Assembly: GCA_024638385.1 (NCBI GenBank)
Contig: JAHEKJ010000025.1
Coordinates: 1 to 36,810, forward strand
Reading direction: 5' to 3'
DNA: 36,810 nt
Source: Gammaproteobacteria bacterium
GTDB lineage: Bacteria; Pseudomonadota; Gammaproteobacteria; GCA-001735895
Shown here: one piece after another, positions 35,374-36,810 of the stretch
Position numbering within the stretch: the stretch's first letter is position 1
Layout of the letters: the number at the start of each line of letters is the position of its first letter
Position numbers and translations under genes: made by a program
Notes under the pieces: model-generated
What the model was told of the DNA's origin: nothing
The model's database searches: none
The model's input: only the letters and a program-made list of their open reading frames with translations

Positions 35374-36810
35374 TCGAGCTGGCGGCGACGCCCAGCAACC
35401 GGACTTCGCCGCCGATCTCGTCGAGCGGCATCAGGTCGCCAAGGTGATAGCCCTGCACGAAATCGACGCCCAGCGCCTTGAGCGCGTCGAGCGTCGCCTC
35501 GCTGTCGACACTCTCGGCAACGGTCCGGATGTCGAGTAACTGCGCCATCGTGTTGATCGAATCCACCATCGCGCGGTCGATCGCATCGTCGCCGAGATTG
35601 CGCACCAGCTTGGCATCGATCTTGACGAAGTCGATAGCCAGGCTTTTCAGCGCGGCGAAGCTGGCGAGCCCGCTGCCGAAATCGTCGACCGCGAATCCGA
35701 CGCCGAGCGGCTTGAGTCGTTCGATCAGCGCGGTCGCGTTGGCGAGGTTCTGGTTGAGCGCCGTCTCGGCGATCTCGAAGCAGATTTGCGTCGGCCGGAT
35801 CACGCTCTGGTCGAACTGCTGCTGGACGAAGTCGGCGAGCGATTCGTCCTTCAACGAGGCGGCCGACAGGTTGATATTGAGTACCAGGTCGGGATTTTGC
35901 ATGAACGCGTGCGCATACCTGGTGCAGACGCAATCGAAAACCCAGCGATCGATCTGCGGCATCAGACCGAAGCGGGTCGCCGCCGGCAGAAAGGCACCCG
36001 GCGTGATGATCTCGCCGTCGTCGCCGAGCATGCGCAGCAGAACCTCGGCGCGCGTGCGCGCGCTCTCGCGCCCCGCGTCGAGCGCGACGATCGGCTGATG
36101 CAACAGGACGAAGCTTTCGCTCGCCAGCGCGTCGCTGATGTCCTTGCGCTGCAGCTTCTCGCCGAGCCGCTGGGTCAGTTCCGCGTCGGCCTCGGTGTGC
36201 ACGCAGGCCCGCCCGCGGCCGAGATCCTTGGCCGCGTAACAGGCCTGGTCCGCGTCGTGCATCAGCTGCGTGCGGGTGGTCGACTCGGCGGCAATCGGTA
36301 CGATGCCGATGCTGACGCCGACCTGGTAGGTCTTCTCGTCCCAGATAAAGCGAAAATCGCGGATCACCTCGATCAGCAATTCGGCGACCTTGCGCGCCTT
36401 CGACAGCGGGCAATTCTCGAGCAGCACTGCGAACTCGTCGCCGCCGAGGCGGCCAAGCGTGTCGCGCCCGCGCAACTGGCCGGCGAGCAGCGACGCGATC
36501 TGCTTGAGCAATTCGTCGCCGGCGACATGGCCGGCGGTATCGTTGACGAGCTTGAACTCGTCGAGGTCGAGGAACAGCAGCGCGTGGGTGTTCTCGAAGT
36601 CCTTGGCCGACTGCAGCGCCTTCTCCAGGCGGTGCTCGAATTCACTGCGGTTGACCAGGCCGGTCAGTGGGTCGTGGGTCGCCTGGTGTACCATCATCTT
36701 CTGCATGCGCCGCGAGTCGGTGACGTCCTTGAACACGAGCACCACGCCGATCGTGCTGCCCTGGGCGTCGATCATCGGCGCCGCCGTGCCCTGGATCGAA
36801 AAGCGGTCGC
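35366..36810 (-). CDS. PAS-GGDEF-EAL cyclic-di-GMP protein, partial (N-terminus outside window)
   Basis: The open frame runs off the right edge; at least 481 codons are visible. The first residues (DRFSIQGTAAPMIDAQGS, then VVLVFKDVTDSRRMQKMM) are the end of a PAS/PAC domain. The GGDEF domain has HDPLTGLVNRSEF, an intact active site RLGGDEFAVLLE, and an inhibitory I-site RGRD exactly five residues ahead of it. The EAL domain has EVLLRM in place of EAL, NINLSAASL, FEIAETAL, VDDFGSGLASF, KIDAKLV, VAESVDS and VQGYHLG. All expected metal and catalytic residues are therefore present, and both cyclase and phosphodiesterase activity are possible. The visible in-frame ATG at 36775 is internal, not the true start. 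Confidence 0.93.
   Translation of the reverse strand, partial: DRFSIQGTAAPMIDAQGSTIGVVLVFKDVTDSRRMQKMMVHQATHDPLTGLVNRSEFEHRLEKALQSAKDFENTHALLFLDLDEFKLVNDTAGHVAGDELLKQIASLLAGQLRGRDTLGRLGGDEFAVLLENCPLSKARKVAELLIEVIRDFRFIWDEKTYQVGVSIGIVPIAAESTTRTQLMHDADQACYAAKDLGRGRACVHTEADAELTQRLGEKLQRKDISDALASESFVLLHQPIVALDAGRESARTRAEVLLRMLGDDGEIITPGAFLPAATRFGLMPQIDRWVFDCVCTRYAHAFMQNPDLVLNINLSAASLKDESLADFVQQQFDQSVIRPTQICFEIAETALNQNLANATALIERLKPLGVGFAVDDFGSGLASFAALKSLAIDFVKIDAKLVRNLGDDAIDRAMVDSINTMAQLLDIRTVAESVDSEATLDALKALGVDFVQGYHLGDLMPLDEIGGEVRLLGVAASSIN

Overview
The window looks like a chromosomal segment of a high-G+C (roughly low-to-mid 60s percent by eye) gammaproteobacterium. The main reason is gene order: dsbD - thioredoxin - aroQ - accB - accC - prmA - zinc-ribbon/DUF3426 protein - dusB - fis - purH - purD is the arrangement I recall from Pseudomonas and relatives. 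Rep, YadG/YadH, TatD, Bpt, AmpD and a PhoP/PhoQ-like pair also fit. A perfect CIRCE element in front of groESL and an Aap-type amino-acid importer argue against an enterobacterium. Genus cannot be told from the sequence. No tRNA, rRNA or CRISPR array was found.

Layout. 1-1706 (-): most of a LonB-like ATP-dependent protease, cut by the left edge. 1765-2569: a REP-associated tyrosine transposase (RAYT) gene enclosed by a perfect 26-bp inverted repeat. 2773-4912 (-): groES-groEL with terminator, promoter and CIRCE. 4989-5865: fxsA and cutA, divergent, with a palindrome between them. 5862-8818 (+): a long DsbD with two periplasmic alpha domains, translationally coupled to a TlpA-like thioredoxin. 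8954-12915 (+): aroQ, accB, accC, prmA and a zinc-ribbon membrane protein. 13049-16166 (+): a SulP transporter inserted upstream of, and overlapping, dusB-fis. 16231-19070 (+): purH-purD, which overlap. 19284-19484 (+): a 66-aa two-CxxC protein with its own promoter. 19658-22291 (-): a glycine-zipper envelope protein and a PhoP/PhoQ-like two-component system. 22404-23573 (-): a KefB/C-type antiporter. 23708-26201 (+): yadG-yadH-tatD. 26303-27016 (+): bpt. 27031-27279: a repeat array. 27317-27868 (-): ampD. 27927-29942 (+): rep. 29949-30335 (-): a small secreted protein. 30372-34667 (-): aapJ-Q-M-P. 34885-35373 (+): a GNAT acetyltransferase. 35366-36810 (-): a PAS-GGDEF-EAL protein, cut by the right edge.

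Most of the window is housekeeping: protein folding, disulfide delivery, fatty-acid and purine synthesis, tRNA modification, nucleoid control, DNA unwinding and amino-acid uptake. I do not see a clear new defence, secretion or biosynthetic system. The most unusual items are the inverted-repeat-bounded RAYT unit, the double-alpha-domain DsbD, the SulP gene wedged into the dusB-fis block, a sharp composition drop inside the 3' third of dusB, the 47-bp tandem repeat array with an inverted end copy, and the small zinc-ribbon gene beside the PhoPQ-like operon.
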